NCBI GenBank assembly: GCA_903867885.1
Contig: CAIPTD010000145.1
Span: 28,738-92,737 of the forward strand
Direction: 5' to 3'
DNA: 64,000 nt
DNA from: an uncultured Ferrovum sp.
GTDB lineage: Bacteria; Pseudomonadota; Gammaproteobacteria; Burkholderiales; Ferrovaceae
Of the stretch, positions 54,896 through 63,837 are shown one piece after another. The position numbers and the translations under genes are program-made. The notes beneath the pieces are model-generated. The model had not been told where the DNA came from. It ran no database searches and saw only the letters and a program-made list of their open reading frames with translations. Numbering within the stretch: position 1 is the first letter of the stretch; each line of letters opens with the position of its first letter.

Positions 54896-56061
54896 ACACC
54901 GTCATTTGGATACTGCTACTCGCTGGTCTTGCGGTCACAACGGCAATATTGACTGCAAATGGCGGAGCCTTTGTGTTGATAGTATTACCTCCCTGGCGAA
55001 TAGAGTTATCGGTTGCAGCTTTTGTCATCGCCGTTTTGCTGATGATGGTATTGGGTTTTTTTGTAACCAGAGTCACTGCTGGAACCTTGAATCTACCCTC
55101 TAGCATCCGCGCTTTAAGATTGGGACGGCGTCAGGCAAAAGCTAAAGAGGCTGTTCTTTTTGCTGCAGAAGCTTTTTTTGAGGGGAATTACGCCAGGGCA
55201 GAACAGGCTGCGCAACGCGCACTGACCCAAGGTGAGTCTGTGGGCTTATGCGCCGTCATCGCAGCGCGGGCCGCACATCATCAGAGACGTTTCACTGAGC
55301 GGGACCAATACCTAGAGTCTTTACACAGCCTATTACCGCGCGATCGTATTTTGCAATTAAGCACGCAAGCTGATTTACTTCTTGATGAGCGCCGTCACCA
55401 GGAGGCAACCGAAGTGCTGCGCCGTGCCCGCGAAATCGCGCCTCGCAGCCAAACCGTTCGTCGCCTCACACTTCGTGCCCAGGTCTTGATGCGCCAATGG
55501 GATCTGGTCCTGAAAACACTTCAAACTTTAGAGGCTGCAAAAGGAATCGATGGCCCCCACGCAGATGCCGTTCGCCGGCAAGCTTTGCTTGGCTTATTGG
55601 CTCGCCATGGCCAAGATACCAAAAGCCTGCGTACTTTTTGGCGTTCATTGTCACAACGCGAACGCAGCGATCGCGCTTTGGTCATCTCGGCGGCTAGTTT
55701 ATTCATTGGCCTGAAATTGATGGACGATGCTAGAACCATACTTGAACAAGCATTAGATGAAGCATGGGATACCGAATTCGCCGCCCTTTACGGTAAGTGC
55801 CACAGTTCGAGTGTTCTTGAACAGATCAAGAAAGCTGAGGGCTGGCTCACCCTGCACCCCCAAGATGCCGGCTTGCTTCTGAGTTTAGGGCGCTTATGCC
55901 TTCACCAATCCTTATGGGGTAAAGCACAAAACTATTTAGAAGCGAGCCTCGCCCTCGAACCTTCGCGTGAAGGCCGAGCGCTATTGGAGGAGATGGGGAC
56001 CAATCTGATTTCCCGGATACCAAAAATGCGTCCGATGCCGCCTGATTTAGAAGGGGGTTAA
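54892..56061 (+). CDS. hemY: HemY-type membrane TPR protein
   Basis: The 389-residue protein has two N-terminal transmembrane helices (VIWILLLAGLAVTTAILTA and LSVAAFVIAVLLMMVLGFFV). A long helical TPR-like domain follows (YARAEQAAQRALTQGES, WGKAQNYLEASLALEPSREG). It belongs to the HemY group of heme-operon proteins, whose role is unclear and which is distinct from Bacillus protoporphyrinogen oxidase HemY. ATGA overlap with hemX. Its 3' end overlaps the opposite-strand reductase by 4 nt. Confidence 0.9.
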   Translation: MNTVIWILLLAGLAVTTAILTANGGAFVLIVLPPWRIELSVAAFVIAVLLMMVLGFFVTRVTAGTLNLPSSIRALRLGRRQAKAKEAVLFAAEAFFEGNYARAEQAAQRALTQGESVGLCAVIAARAAHHQRRFTERDQYLESLHSLLPRDRILQLSTQADLLLDERRHQEATEVLRRAREIAPRSQTVRRLTLRAQVLMRQWDLVLKTLQTLEAAKGIDGPHADAVRRQALLGLLARHGQDTKSLRTFWRSLSQRERSDRALVISAASLFIGLKLMDDARTILEQALDEAWDTEFAALYGKCHSSSVLEQIKKAEGWLTLHPQDAGLLLSLGRLCLHQSLWGKAQNYLEASLALEPSREGRALLEEMGTNLISRIPKMRPMPPDLEGG

Positions 56062-57089
56062 GCTTTTTTGTTAGGATCGACAGCAATCGTAAAGGGGTCA
56101 GAATAGAACTCTTCCTCAGGCAAACCACGTGAACTGATAAAACTGCGTTTTCCAGCATCGACCATCACTGGGGCCCCGCAGGCGTATACCTGATAGCCCG
56201 AAAGATCTGCAAAATCTGCCAGAATCGCTTCATGCACAAGCCCGGTACGACCCTGCCAATGGTCGTCGGCAAGAGGCTCAGAAAGTACCGGGATGAAAGT
56301 AAAGTTGGAGTAGTTTGCTTGCCAATTTCCTGCTTCTTTCGCCATGTAAAGGTCTTGCAAACTCCGCACGCCCCAATATAAAACCATCTGGCGTAAGGAA
56401 CCTTGGGCCAAGGCATGCTCAATAATGCCCTTAATCGGGGCAAATCCCGTTCCACCCGCCATAAACACGATCGGCTTATCGGAATCTTGGCGCAGAAAAA
56501 ACGTGCCCAAGGGCCCCTCTATACGCAAAATCGTCTTGGGTTTGAGTTCTTCAAAAACATATTTTGAAAAATTACCGCCCGGATAATGACGAATATGCAG
56601 TTCAACCAAGTTGCCTTCACCGGGAGTGCTGGCCATCGAAAAACTACGTCGCTTGCCGTCCTGCATGATGAAGTCAATATATTGCCCCGGTAAAAAATTG
56701 AATTTTTCCGTAGCGGGAAGTTTTAACCGCAAAATAGCAACGTCATGGCTAATGCGATCTATGCTCTCTACACGAACTGGCAGCTTGCGTACCGCAATAT
56801 CTTTGACACCGGAGATCATGCGCGCTTCAATCACGAGATCGGTCTTGGCTTTAGCCAGACAAAAGAGTGCCTTGCCTGATGAAATTTCTTCATCACTCAA
56901 AGCATTAGATTGATAATCGCCTAAATCTACCTCGCCAGAGACGATACGTCCCTTGCAGGTCCCGCAGGCACCGCTTCGGCACCCGTAGGGTAGGCCAAAC
57001 CCTTGGCGCAATGCGCCTTCAAGCAGGGTCTCGTTATCTTGGAGTTCAAAAGTGTGACCCGCAGGCTGGATAGTGACATGCAGTGGCAT
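56058..57089 (-). CDS. NAD(P)H-dependent 2Fe-2S flavin reductase (CDP-6-deoxy-glucoseen reductase-like)
   Basis: The 343-residue protein joins an N-terminal plant-type [2Fe-2S] ferredoxin to a ferredoxin-NADP-reductase module. Cluster ligands are C37, C42, C45 and C77 (GCRSGACGTC and LFCLA). The FAD motif is RRSFSMASTP, and the nucleotide motif is VFMAGGTGFAPIKG, followed by YWGVR. Betaproteobacterial homologues are often named CDP-6-deoxy-delta-3,4-glucoseen reductase, but no dideoxysugar genes lie nearby. A general electron-transfer or oxygenase reductase role is equally possible. Confidence 0.85.
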   Translation of the reverse strand: MPLHVTIQPAGHTFELQDNETLLEGALRQGFGLPYGCRSGACGTCKGRIVSGEVDLGDYQSNALSDEEISSGKALFCLAKAKTDLVIEARMISGVKDIAVRKLPVRVESIDRISHDVAILRLKLPATEKFNFLPGQYIDFIMQDGKRRSFSMASTPGEGNLVELHIRHYPGGNFSKYVFEELKPKTILRIEGPLGTFFLRQDSDKPIVFMAGGTGFAPIKGIIEHALAQGSLRQMVLYWGVRSLQDLYMAKEAGNWQANYSNFTFIPVLSEPLADDHWQGRTGLVHEAILADFADLSGYQVYACGAPVMVDAGKRSFISSRGLPEEEFYSDPFTIAVDPNKKA

Positions 57090-57110
57090 AAGCCGGGATA
57101 CTCCTAATCT

Positions 57111-58022
57111 ATGAATACGTTATCGATACAAACTGAAAGATTGTTGATTGTTGGATCGGGTGATGTCGCTTGGCGCGCGCTTCCTTGGTTATTAAAACGT
57201 TTCCGTGTTTTTGCGGTGTGCCGCAATACCGAAAATGCAACGCGTTGGCGAAACGCAGGTGCTGTCCCAGTGATTGCTGATTTAGACGACCGAAAATCCT
57301 TAATGCGGCTCAAAGGTCTGGCTAACTGGGTTTTGATCACTGCGCCGCCCAACGGTTCCCAACCTGACGATCCGCGGTTAAAGCGCTTGCTCGCTCAGCT
57401 TAGCTCGGCGCGGATCATACCATGCCGGTTAGTCTATATTGGTACTACAGGGGTTTATGGGGATTGTGCTGGCGCTAAAATTGATGAAACCCAGCCCCGG
57501 CGCGCAGAAAATGCCCGGGCAAAGCGACGAGTAGCGGCAGAAAACCTTTTACGCCATTGGTTGTATTCTTGTTCTCAGGTTCATCGCACAGCGAGTATTT
57601 TGCGAGCACCAGGCATCTATGCCGCTGATCGCCTACCTTTAGCACGACTTTCTGCTGGAACTCCTGCAATCCGAAGCGAAGAAGATAGCTACACTAGCCA
57701 CATACACGCAGATGACCTCGCAATGGCGGCATGTTTGGCGCTTTTCCGTGCAAAAGCCGGCCGCGCTTATCATGTATGTGACCACTCGCAGATCAAGATG
57801 GGGGATTGGTTTGATTTGGTAGCAGCGCATTTTGATCTCCCCAAGCCTGTCCGCATCACCCGATCAGAAGCTGAAAAGCAAATCCCTGCTGCGCTGTATA
57901 GTTTTATGCGGGAATCGCGCCGCTTAAGTAATCACAGGCTTTTACAAGAATTGCGCCTTAGGCTGCGCTATGCTTCGGTTAATCAAGGCTTAGCCGCTGT
58001 TCCCAAGCCCTTCACTTTTTAA
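57111..58022 (+). CDS. NAD-dependent epimerase/SDR family protein
   Basis: The 303-residue protein is an extended or atypical SDR. The N-terminal nucleotide loop LLIVGSGDVAW is a GxGxxx variant. It then has LVYIGTTGVYGDCAGAKIDE with the Tyr of an S/T-x-x-Y context, and HADDLAMAACLALF near residue 200. It resembles YeeZ-like proteins whose substrates are unknown. Only 21 nt separate it from the divergent reductase, and tlpA starts 9 nt after its stop. Confidence 0.82.
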   Translation: MNTLSIQTERLLIVGSGDVAWRALPWLLKRFRVFAVCRNTENATRWRNAGAVPVIADLDDRKSLMRLKGLANWVLITAPPNGSQPDDPRLKRLLAQLSSARIIPCRLVYIGTTGVYGDCAGAKIDETQPRRAENARAKRRVAAENLLRHWLYSCSQVHRTASILRAPGIYAADRLPLARLSAGTPAIRSEEDSYTSHIHADDLAMAACLALFRAKAGRAYHVCDHSQIKMGDWFDLVAAHFDLPKPVRITRSEAEKQIPAALYSFMRESRRLSNHRLLQELRLRLRYASVNQGLAAVPKPFTF

Positions 58023-58031
58023 AAGACCTGA

Positions 58032-58634
58032 TTGATGAACCCTAGAACTTCTCAAACGCGACTCGTTATTCTGCTTGCCTGTGCTGCAGCCTTTGGTCTT
58101 CTTAGCACCTGGTGGTTGCACCAAGCACCCGATACGCATGGGCCAACCGCGTTAGATGGTCTGCTTTCTTCACAGAGCAAAACCCCTCATCCCGCAACCA
58201 TTTCTCAAGGGGCGCTCATGGCAATTAGTCTGCCAGATCCTTCTGGCAAACCCCATACTTTTGCCGAATGGCAAGGCCGCCCCTTAGTCATTCATTTTTG
58301 GGCCACTTGGTGCCAGCCCTGCGTTGAAGAACTCCCCACCCTGGCAAAATTCAGCCGCTTATCGAAGTTTGCAGATGCCGCCGTGATTGGAATTGCAATG
58401 GACGCGCCTAAAGATGTGGATGCTTTTTTAAAGTCACACACCATTCCCTTCACAATCCTGCAAGAATCCCAGGGGATCGCTGATGATTTAAGTAGTCGAC
58501 TGGGAAATCCGGCAGGATCGCTGCCATTCTCTGCCATTGTGAATCGAAAAGGGGTAGTGGTTGAGACTCGCTTAGGTCCTTGGAAGGAGGGAGAACTAGA
58601 GGCGCACCTTGCGCCATTGCTGGCTGCAGACTAA
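58032..58634 (+). CDS. TlpA/ResA-like thioredoxin
   Basis: The 200-residue protein has one N-terminal membrane or signal helix (RLVILLACAAAFGLLSTWWL), a linker and a thioredoxin fold with the redox site FWATWCQPC near residue 97. It faces the periplasm and probably reduces disulfides, for example in cytochrome c maturation. VIGIAMDAPKDVDAFL and GSLPFSAIVNRKGVVV complete the AhpC/TSA-type core. Confidence 0.9.
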   Translation: MMNPRTSQTRLVILLACAAAFGLLSTWWLHQAPDTHGPTALDGLLSSQSKTPHPATISQGALMAISLPDPSGKPHTFAEWQGRPLVIHFWATWCQPCVEELPTLAKFSRLSKFADAAVIGIAMDAPKDVDAFLKSHTIPFTILQESQGIADDLSSRLGNPAGSLPFSAIVNRKGVVVETRLGPWKEGELEAHLAPLLAAD

Positions 58635-58779
58635 TTCGCCCATGCCCCAAAGAAACTGTCAAGTGAACCGAGGCTCCCCGGCGTTCACCGAAATTGTAGA
58701 CAGATTGAAGAAAATTGCTCACACTTCGTTCCACATTGACTCTTCGGCTGGGCGAACATGATTTCGCATGGCAGTTCTT

Positions 58780-59259
58780 ATGGACCTCAGAAAACTTAAA
58801 AAACTCATCGACCTCGTTCAAGAATCCGGAATTGCCGAACTTGAAATTACCGAGGGTGAAGAGAAAGTTCGTATCAACAGGGTAGGCTCCGGTGTGGCTG
58901 GAGGCGTTGTGATGTCGCAAGCGCCGACCATGATCCACCCAGATTATATTGCCCAGCCTCAGGCGCATTCTCATGCACCGGCACCTGCAGCTGTTCCCGC
59001 TCCCCCTCCTGTCTCGGAAGGCACCCCCGTCAAGTCTCCTATGGTGGGTACCTTTTATCGCGCGCCCTCTCCTGGCGCAGCCGCTTTTATTGAGGTGGGC
59101 CAGGCCGTTACGGTGGGACAAACTTTGTGCATCATTGAAGCTATGAAGCTGATGAACGAAATTGAGTCTGATGTGGCGGGTGTTGTTACTAAGATTCTTG
59201 TTGAATCCGGCCAACCCGTTGAATACGGTGAGCCGCTCTTCCTTGTTTCACCCAACTGA
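58780..59259 (+). CDS. accB: Biotin carboxyl carrier protein of acetyl-CoA carboxylase
   Basis: AccB carries the biotin that shuttles carboxyl groups for malonyl-CoA formation. I take the ATG at 58780 ([20 protein letters not shown]), the conserved start, giving 159 residues. An Ala/Pro-rich swinging linker (about 55-85) precedes the biotinyl domain, with the target Lys in [14 protein letters not shown]. accC follows by 15 nt. The 58635-58779 gap has no aroQ gene, which often stands here in betaproteobacteria. Confidence 0.96.
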   Translation: MDLRKLKKLIDLVQESGIAELEITEGEEKVRINRVGSGVAGGVVMSQAPTMIHPDYIAQPQAHSHAPAPAAVPAPPPVSEGTPVKSPMVGTFYRAPSPGAAAFIEVGQAVTVGQTLCIIEAMKLMNEIESDVAGVVTKILVESGQPVEYGEPLFLVSPN

Positions 59260-59274
59260 GTTACCGCATCATTT

Positions 59275-60633
59275 ATGTTTGAAAAAGTGCTCATCGCCAA
59301 TCGCGGCGAAATTGCGCTCCGCATCCAGCGCGCCTGTCGCGAACTCGGTATCAAGACTGTTGCGGTGCATTCTGAAGCTGACCGTGAGGCCAAATATGTC
59401 AGGCTGGCAGATGAATCGGTATGTATCGGACCTGCTTCATCAGCCCAGAGTTACTTAAATGTACCGTCTATTATCAGCGCCGCGGAAGTAACCGGAGCCG
59501 AAGCCATTCATCCAGGTTATGGTTTCCTCGCTGAAAACGCAGACTTTGCGGAACGTGTCGAGAAAAGCGGTTTTGTTTTTATCGGCCCTCGTGCAGAAAC
59601 CATTCGCCTGATGGGCAGTAAAATTAGCGCGAAAGATGCCATGGAAGCGGCAGGCGTTCCTGTGGTTCCCGGTTCAGGGGGGGCACTCAATGATGACCCT
59701 GAAGCCCTCTTAAGCATCGCTGAAAAGATAGGTTTTCCAGTGATCATCAAAGCCTCAGCAGGCGGGGGCGGGCGCGGGATGCGTATCGTTCAAAATGCTG
59801 ACGAACTGGTGGCGGCTGTCGCGATGACTCGCGGCGAGGCGGGCGCTGCGTTTGGCGACGATACGGTTTATATGGAAAAATTCCTCACCCTGCCAAGGCA
59901 CATCGAAATTCAAGTGATGGCCGATGAGCACGGTAATGCCATTTTCTTGGGTGAACGGGATTGCTCTATGCAACGGCGACACCAAAAAGTCATTGAGGAA
60001 GCGCCTGCCCCCGGCATTTCTTCTGCACTACGCAACACAATCGGCGAGCGTTGTGCTGAAGCTTGCCGGCGTATTGGATATCGTGGTGCAGGAACTTTTG
60101 AGTTTTTATATGAGAACGGAGAGTTCTTTTTCATCGAAATGAATACTCGTATTCAAGTTGAACATCCCGTTACCGAAGCGATCACGGGTGTGGATTTAGT
60201 TCAGGAACAACTTCGTGTTGCAGCTGGTGAAAAGCTCAGCGTGACCCAGAAGGATGTTGTGATTCGTGGCCATGCCATCGAATGCCGCATTAACGCAGAA
60301 GATCCATTTACTTTTGTCCCTTCTCCCGGTCGTGTAACCCAATTTCATACCCCTGGCGGCCCCGGTATCCGTGTTGATTCACATATGTATCAAAACTGCA
60401 CGGTACCGCCCTATTACGATTCCTTAATCGCTAAAATCATTGCCCATGGCGATACCCGTGCCCAGGCTTTAGCTAGGATGCGTATTGCTCTTTCAGAAAT
60501 GGTTGTTGAAGGCATCAAAACCAATATTCCATTACACCAGGAGTTGTTGAATGACCCAGGCTTCATTGCAGGGGGCACTTCGATTCATTACCTAGAAGAA
60601 AAGCTCGCGCGCGAGCGCGGCAAAGGACACTAA
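59275..60633 (+). CDS. accC: Biotin carboxylase of acetyl-CoA carboxylase
   Basis: AccC carboxylates the biotin on AccB using bicarbonate and ATP. The 452-residue protein starts [20 protein letters not shown]. It has [15 protein letters not shown] near residue 80, the ATP-grasp glycine loop [14 protein letters not shown] near 159, [38 protein letters not shown] near 285 and [12 protein letters not shown]. prmA begins 3 nt after the stop. Confidence 0.98.
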   Translation: MFEKVLIANRGEIALRIQRACRELGIKTVAVHSEADREAKYVRLADESVCIGPASSAQSYLNVPSIISAAEVTGAEAIHPGYGFLAENADFAERVEKSGFVFIGPRAETIRLMGSKISAKDAMEAAGVPVVPGSGGALNDDPEALLSIAEKIGFPVIIKASAGGGGRGMRIVQNADELVAAVAMTRGEAGAAFGDDTVYMEKFLTLPRHIEIQVMADEHGNAIFLGERDCSMQRRHQKVIEEAPAPGISSALRNTIGERCAEACRRIGYRGAGTFEFLYENGEFFFIEMNTRIQVEHPVTEAITGVDLVQEQLRVAAGEKLSVTQKDVVIRGHAIECRINAEDPFTFVPSPGRVTQFHTPGGPGIRVDSHMYQNCTVPPYYDSLIAKIIAHGDTRAQALARMRIALSEMVVEGIKTNIPLHQELLNDPGFIAGGTSIHYLEEKLARERGKGH

Positions 60634-60636
60634 ACC

Positions 60637-61539
60637 ATGCCTTGGCGACGCGTAGTGGTGTCGCTGCAGGCCGACTTGGCCGATGCCTTTGCTGACGCTC
60701 TATTAGATTCAGGTGCTTTGGCGGCCAGTATCGAGCAGGATCGCAGTGCCGGTCAGGCCGAACATGCCCTGTTTGGGGAACCTGGGTATATCGATGATAT
60801 GGGGCCGAGTCTGTGGCCCGATTGCCTGGTTGATGCCCTCCTTCCTTTGGATTTTGATGCGAACGCCTTGATTCACTCTGCGAGTGTTCTTCTTGAACTT
60901 CCTGAAGCACCGAATTTCACTGAAGATATCGTGGCCGATCAAGATTGGGTTAGAGCGACACAAAGTCAGTTTGAACCCATTCATATTGCCTCGGGCTTAT
61001 GGATTGTTCCAACTTGGCATGAACCACCCGAAACTCAAGCCATCAATATTCGTCTCGATCCGGGTCAGGCTTTTGGAACAGGAAGTCATCCTACTACTAG
61101 GCTTTGCTTGCAATGGCTTGCCGCCAACTGTCCTCAAGGAAGTGTTTTAGACTATGGGTGTGGTTCCGGGATTTTAGCCATTGCAGCGCATTTATTGGGC
61201 GCTCAAAAAGTCATTGGAGTCGATCTTGATCTTGCGGCGATCTCTACTGCCAATGCCAATGCGGAAGCCAATCATGTCGCGGCTCAATTTGGGCTACCGG
61301 ATCTACCCTCTGCGCAAGGGAAATTTGATGTTGTACTGGCCAATATTTTAACCCGTCCTTTAATTGCTCTCGCTCCTCTGTTGATTGCGCGTCTTGCACC
61401 TGGTGGGCAGCTGGTCCTGTCTGGCATCTTAGACCGACAGGTTGAAGAAGTTGTCAGCGCCTATGCCTTTGGCATAAAGCTTCATTCTTTTGGGGAACCA
61501 GGGGAATGGGCTTGTCTTAGCGGGCATCTCAAGCTGTGA
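60637..61539 (+). CDS. prmA: Ribosomal protein L11 methyltransferase
   Basis: PrmA trimethylates residues of ribosomal protein L11 with SAM. The 300-residue protein has WRRVVVSLQADLADAFADAL, DQDWVRATQSQFEPIHI, LDPGQAFGTGSHPTTRLCLQ, the SAM loop LDYGCGSGILAIAA, GVDLDLAAISTANANAE and DVVLANILTRPLIAL. It overlaps the next gene by 4 nt (GTGA). Confidence 0.96.
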   Translation: MPWRRVVVSLQADLADAFADALLDSGALAASIEQDRSAGQAEHALFGEPGYIDDMGPSLWPDCLVDALLPLDFDANALIHSASVLLELPEAPNFTEDIVADQDWVRATQSQFEPIHIASGLWIVPTWHEPPETQAINIRLDPGQAFGTGSHPTTRLCLQWLAANCPQGSVLDYGCGSGILAIAAHLLGAQKVIGVDLDLAAISTANANAEANHVAAQFGLPDLPSAQGKFDVVLANILTRPLIALAPLLIARLAPGGQLVLSGILDRQVEEVVSAYAFGIKLHSFGEPGEWACLSGHLKL

Positions 61540-62360
61540 GCCTCACGCGCGTTACGACTACGTGCCCGCAATGTAGTACCATTTTTCGGGTGAATCCAGA
61601 GCAACTCGCTGCGCGACGGGGGCAAGTGCGTTGCGGCAGATGCCGTCATGTTTTTAATGGCTATGAAACCGTATCGATTGGCCCGATAGAAAGCAATAAA
61701 ACCGCTTCAGGTTCTTCATCCAGAGCCACTTCATCCTATCCCTCCTCACCAGCCAGTTGGTGGAGCAGAATTCGTGGCTTTTCGGACACCGCTTCGCGTT
61801 CCTTGAGTTCAGAGGCACGAACGCCTGCCCCCAGTATTCTAAAAGGGGGATCTCCTCGTGACGAATTTGGTTTTCGCATTCCCTTTTGGAAACTTCATTT
61901 AGCGAAGTTTTTTTTTGCTTTTTCCTTCATTCTTTTTTTGCTTATTTTTGTTGGGGAGCGCATCGCCATCATTCAGCTTATTCCCGCAATGCGCCCCGTG
62001 TATCTCAAGATGCTGTCCCCCTTAGGCTTGCACACTCCGTTTCCCGGAGATGCGGATTTATGGACGGTTGAAAGCAGCGATTTACGCGAAGACCCCAAAG
62101 ATAGCGAAGTGTTTCACCTGAGTGCGACCCTTAGAAATCGCGCTAAAAGTACGCAATCGCTTCCATCTATTGATCTCAATCTGACTGATATGGATGGGCT
62201 GAGCATCGACCATCAAATCATCACCCCTGAGCAATATTTACCTGAGGGCCGATTGGTTGAACAAGGTTTGCCGGGCAACTCTGAACTGTCTTTTAAGCTG
62301 GAACTCAAACATTCTGGAAAGCGAAGTCAAGGTTATAGATTGGTTGTGTTCTTCCCTTAG
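61536..62360 (+). CDS. Zinc-ribbon domain membrane protein (DUF3426 type)
   Basis: The 274-residue protein starts at GTG in a GTGA overlap with prmA. The N-terminus has two CxxC knuckles, CPQCSTIFRV and CGRCRHVF, which form a small zinc ribbon (MJ0042 type). A Ser-rich linker follows, then one transmembrane helix (FFFAFSFILFLLIFVGERIA) and a C-terminal beta domain as in DUF3426. The family regularly follows prmA in betaproteobacteria; its function is unknown. Confidence 0.88.
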   Translation: MSLTRVTTTCPQCSTIFRVNPEQLAARRGQVRCGRCRHVFNGYETVSIGPIESNKTASGSSSRATSSYPSSPASWWSRIRGFSDTASRSLSSEARTPAPSILKGGSPRDEFGFRIPFWKLHLAKFFFAFSFILFLLIFVGERIAIIQLIPAMRPVYLKMLSPLGLHTPFPGDADLWTVESSDLREDPKDSEVFHLSATLRNRAKSTQSLPSIDLNLTDMDGLSIDHQIITPEQYLPEGRLVEQGLPGNSELSFKLELKHSGKRSQGYRLVVFFP

Positions 62361-62470
62361 AACTTTTTCTCATCAAAATAATCCAGGTTTGTAGTGTTGC
62401 ACCGCACTCATTGCGATTACCTCGTATAATCTACGGGTTAAATTTTTTTCATCTTTCTTGGGCCCAAGAC

Positions 62471-62995
62471 ATGATTACTTCTTCCAGCCCGCGTACACAG
62501 CGCGGCATGAGCACCGTTGAATCAGCCATCGCAGTTGCCGTTGGCGCCATTGGTCTGGTTATCGGCATTGTATTAATTGTGCAATTCTCTATTTCATCTT
62601 ATGGCAGCAGAGATGCAAGCAAAGAGTCATCTATGTCTCACGATGCCATCATGGCGCGCCTCAAGCCCGTGGGTGAAATCGGTATGTATGATCCCAATGC
62701 CCCTCAGCCTACAGCAGCCAAAGCCCTTGTTGTAGCAGCTGCGGTGCCCTCGGCAAACAAAGGTGAGGCCACGTTTAAAGGTATATGCACAGGTTGCCAT
62801 GGTGCCGGTGTAATGGGCGCCCCCAAATTTGGCGATAAAGCCGCATGGGCGCCTCGCATTGCCAAAGGTTTGGATGTGCTCTATGTCAGTGCCATCAAAG
62901 GAAAAAATGCAATGCCTGCAAAAGGTGGAAACCCAGCGTTGGCGGACGATGATATCAAGGCAGCTGTTCAATATATGGTTAATGCTGCCAAGTAA
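62471..62995 (+). CDS. Membrane-anchored cytochrome c5-like protein
   Basis: I start at the ATG at 62471, after a TATAAT at 62425-62430, giving 174 residues. One N-terminal hydrophobic helix (AIAVAVGAIGLVIGIVLIVQ) is followed by a periplasmic linker and a single heme-c domain with GICTGCHGAG. A typical class I end carries AMPAKGGNPALADDDIKAAV with the likely axial Met. The anchor is preceded by RGMSTVE, which looks like a prepilin cleavage motif. It probably carries electrons to a terminal oxidase. Confidence 0.88.
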   Translation: MITSSSPRTQRGMSTVESAIAVAVGAIGLVIGIVLIVQFSISSYGSRDASKESSMSHDAIMARLKPVGEIGMYDPNAPQPTAAKALVVAAAVPSANKGEATFKGICTGCHGAGVMGAPKFGDKAAWAPRIAKGLDVLYVSAIKGKNAMPAKGGNPALADDDIKAAVQYMVNAAK

Positions 62996-63001
62996 TTTCT
63001 G

Positions 63002-63805
63002 GTGAGTCGCTATGTGATTGGCGACGTGCAGGGGTGTTATGAGCCGTTAAAACGGCTTCTTAACACACTACCTTTGGGCTCCGACGATCAACTCTGGTTT
63101 ACCGGTGATTTGGTCAATCGGGGCCCGCATTCTTTAGAAGTGCTGCGCCTTGTAAGAGAACTTGGCCCGCGCGCAAGAACCCTACTTGGTAATCATGATT
63201 TGCACCTGTTATGCGTAGCAGAGGGATTTGCGACACAGCATAAAGGCGATACCTTAGCGGAGATTCTTGATGCTCCGGATCGCCTTGAGCTATTAAACTG
63301 GTTGCGCACGCAACCCTTAGCCATTCAAGAAGAAGGGTTTCTGATGGTGCATGCTGGGGTTTTTCCCACTTGGACGAGCGCGCAAACAATCCGCCTAGCC
63401 AATGAAGTTCAAACCTTTCTAAGCGGCCCTCACTACCGTGACTTTTTAGCAGTGATGTATGGAAACAAGCCAGATGCCTGGGATGAATCACTGAGCGGAT
63501 TCAACCGATTACGCGCCATTATCAATGCCCTGACCAGAATGCGACTATGCAGCCCTGAAGGAATAATGAATTTCTCGCACAAGGGAGAATTGGCTGATGC
63601 GCCTAAAGGTTTGATCCCTTGGTTTACAGTGCCTCACCGCGCTACTGAACACGATACGGTGATATTTGGACACTGGTCGGCATTGGGTTTAGTGATGAAA
63701 CCTAATTTGATTGGAGCAGATACGGGATGTTTGTGGGGTAGAACGCTCACTGCTGTGAGACTGGAGAACAGGGAAGTGTTTTCAGTACCCTGTTCTCCTG
63801 ACTAG
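63002..63805 (+). CDS. apaH: Diadenosine tetraphosphatase, symmetrical
   Basis: ApaH splits Ap4A into two ADP and also removes Np4-type RNA caps. The 267-residue product has the metallophosphatase motifs YVIGDVQGCYEPLKRLL, TGDLVNRGPHSLEVLR, LLGNHDLHLL, MVHAGVFPTW and VIFGHWSALG. It starts with GTG 6 nt after the cytochrome stop. A perfect 11-bp inverted repeat overlaps its 3' end. Confidence 0.96.
   Translation: MSRYVIGDVQGCYEPLKRLLNTLPLGSDDQLWFTGDLVNRGPHSLEVLRLVRELGPRARTLLGNHDLHLLCVAEGFATQHKGDTLAEILDAPDRLELLNWLRTQPLAIQEEGFLMVHAGVFPTWTSAQTIRLANEVQTFLSGPHYRDFLAVMYGNKPDAWDESLSGFNRLRAIINALTRMRLCSPEGIMNFSHKGELADAPKGLIPWFTVPHRATEHDTVIFGHWSALGLVMKPNLIGADTGCLWGRTLTAVRLENREVFSVPCSPD
63763..63798 (+). 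other. Perfect 11-bp inverted repeat at the apaH 3' end
   Basis: GGAGAACAGGG and CCCTGTTCTCC pair around a 14-nt loop inside the last codons of apaH. No U-tract follows on either strand. It may act as an mRNA end structure between the convergent genes. Confidence 0.5.
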
Positions 63806-63837
63806 CTAAAAAAGCCTATAACACCCACTCCGCCAAA

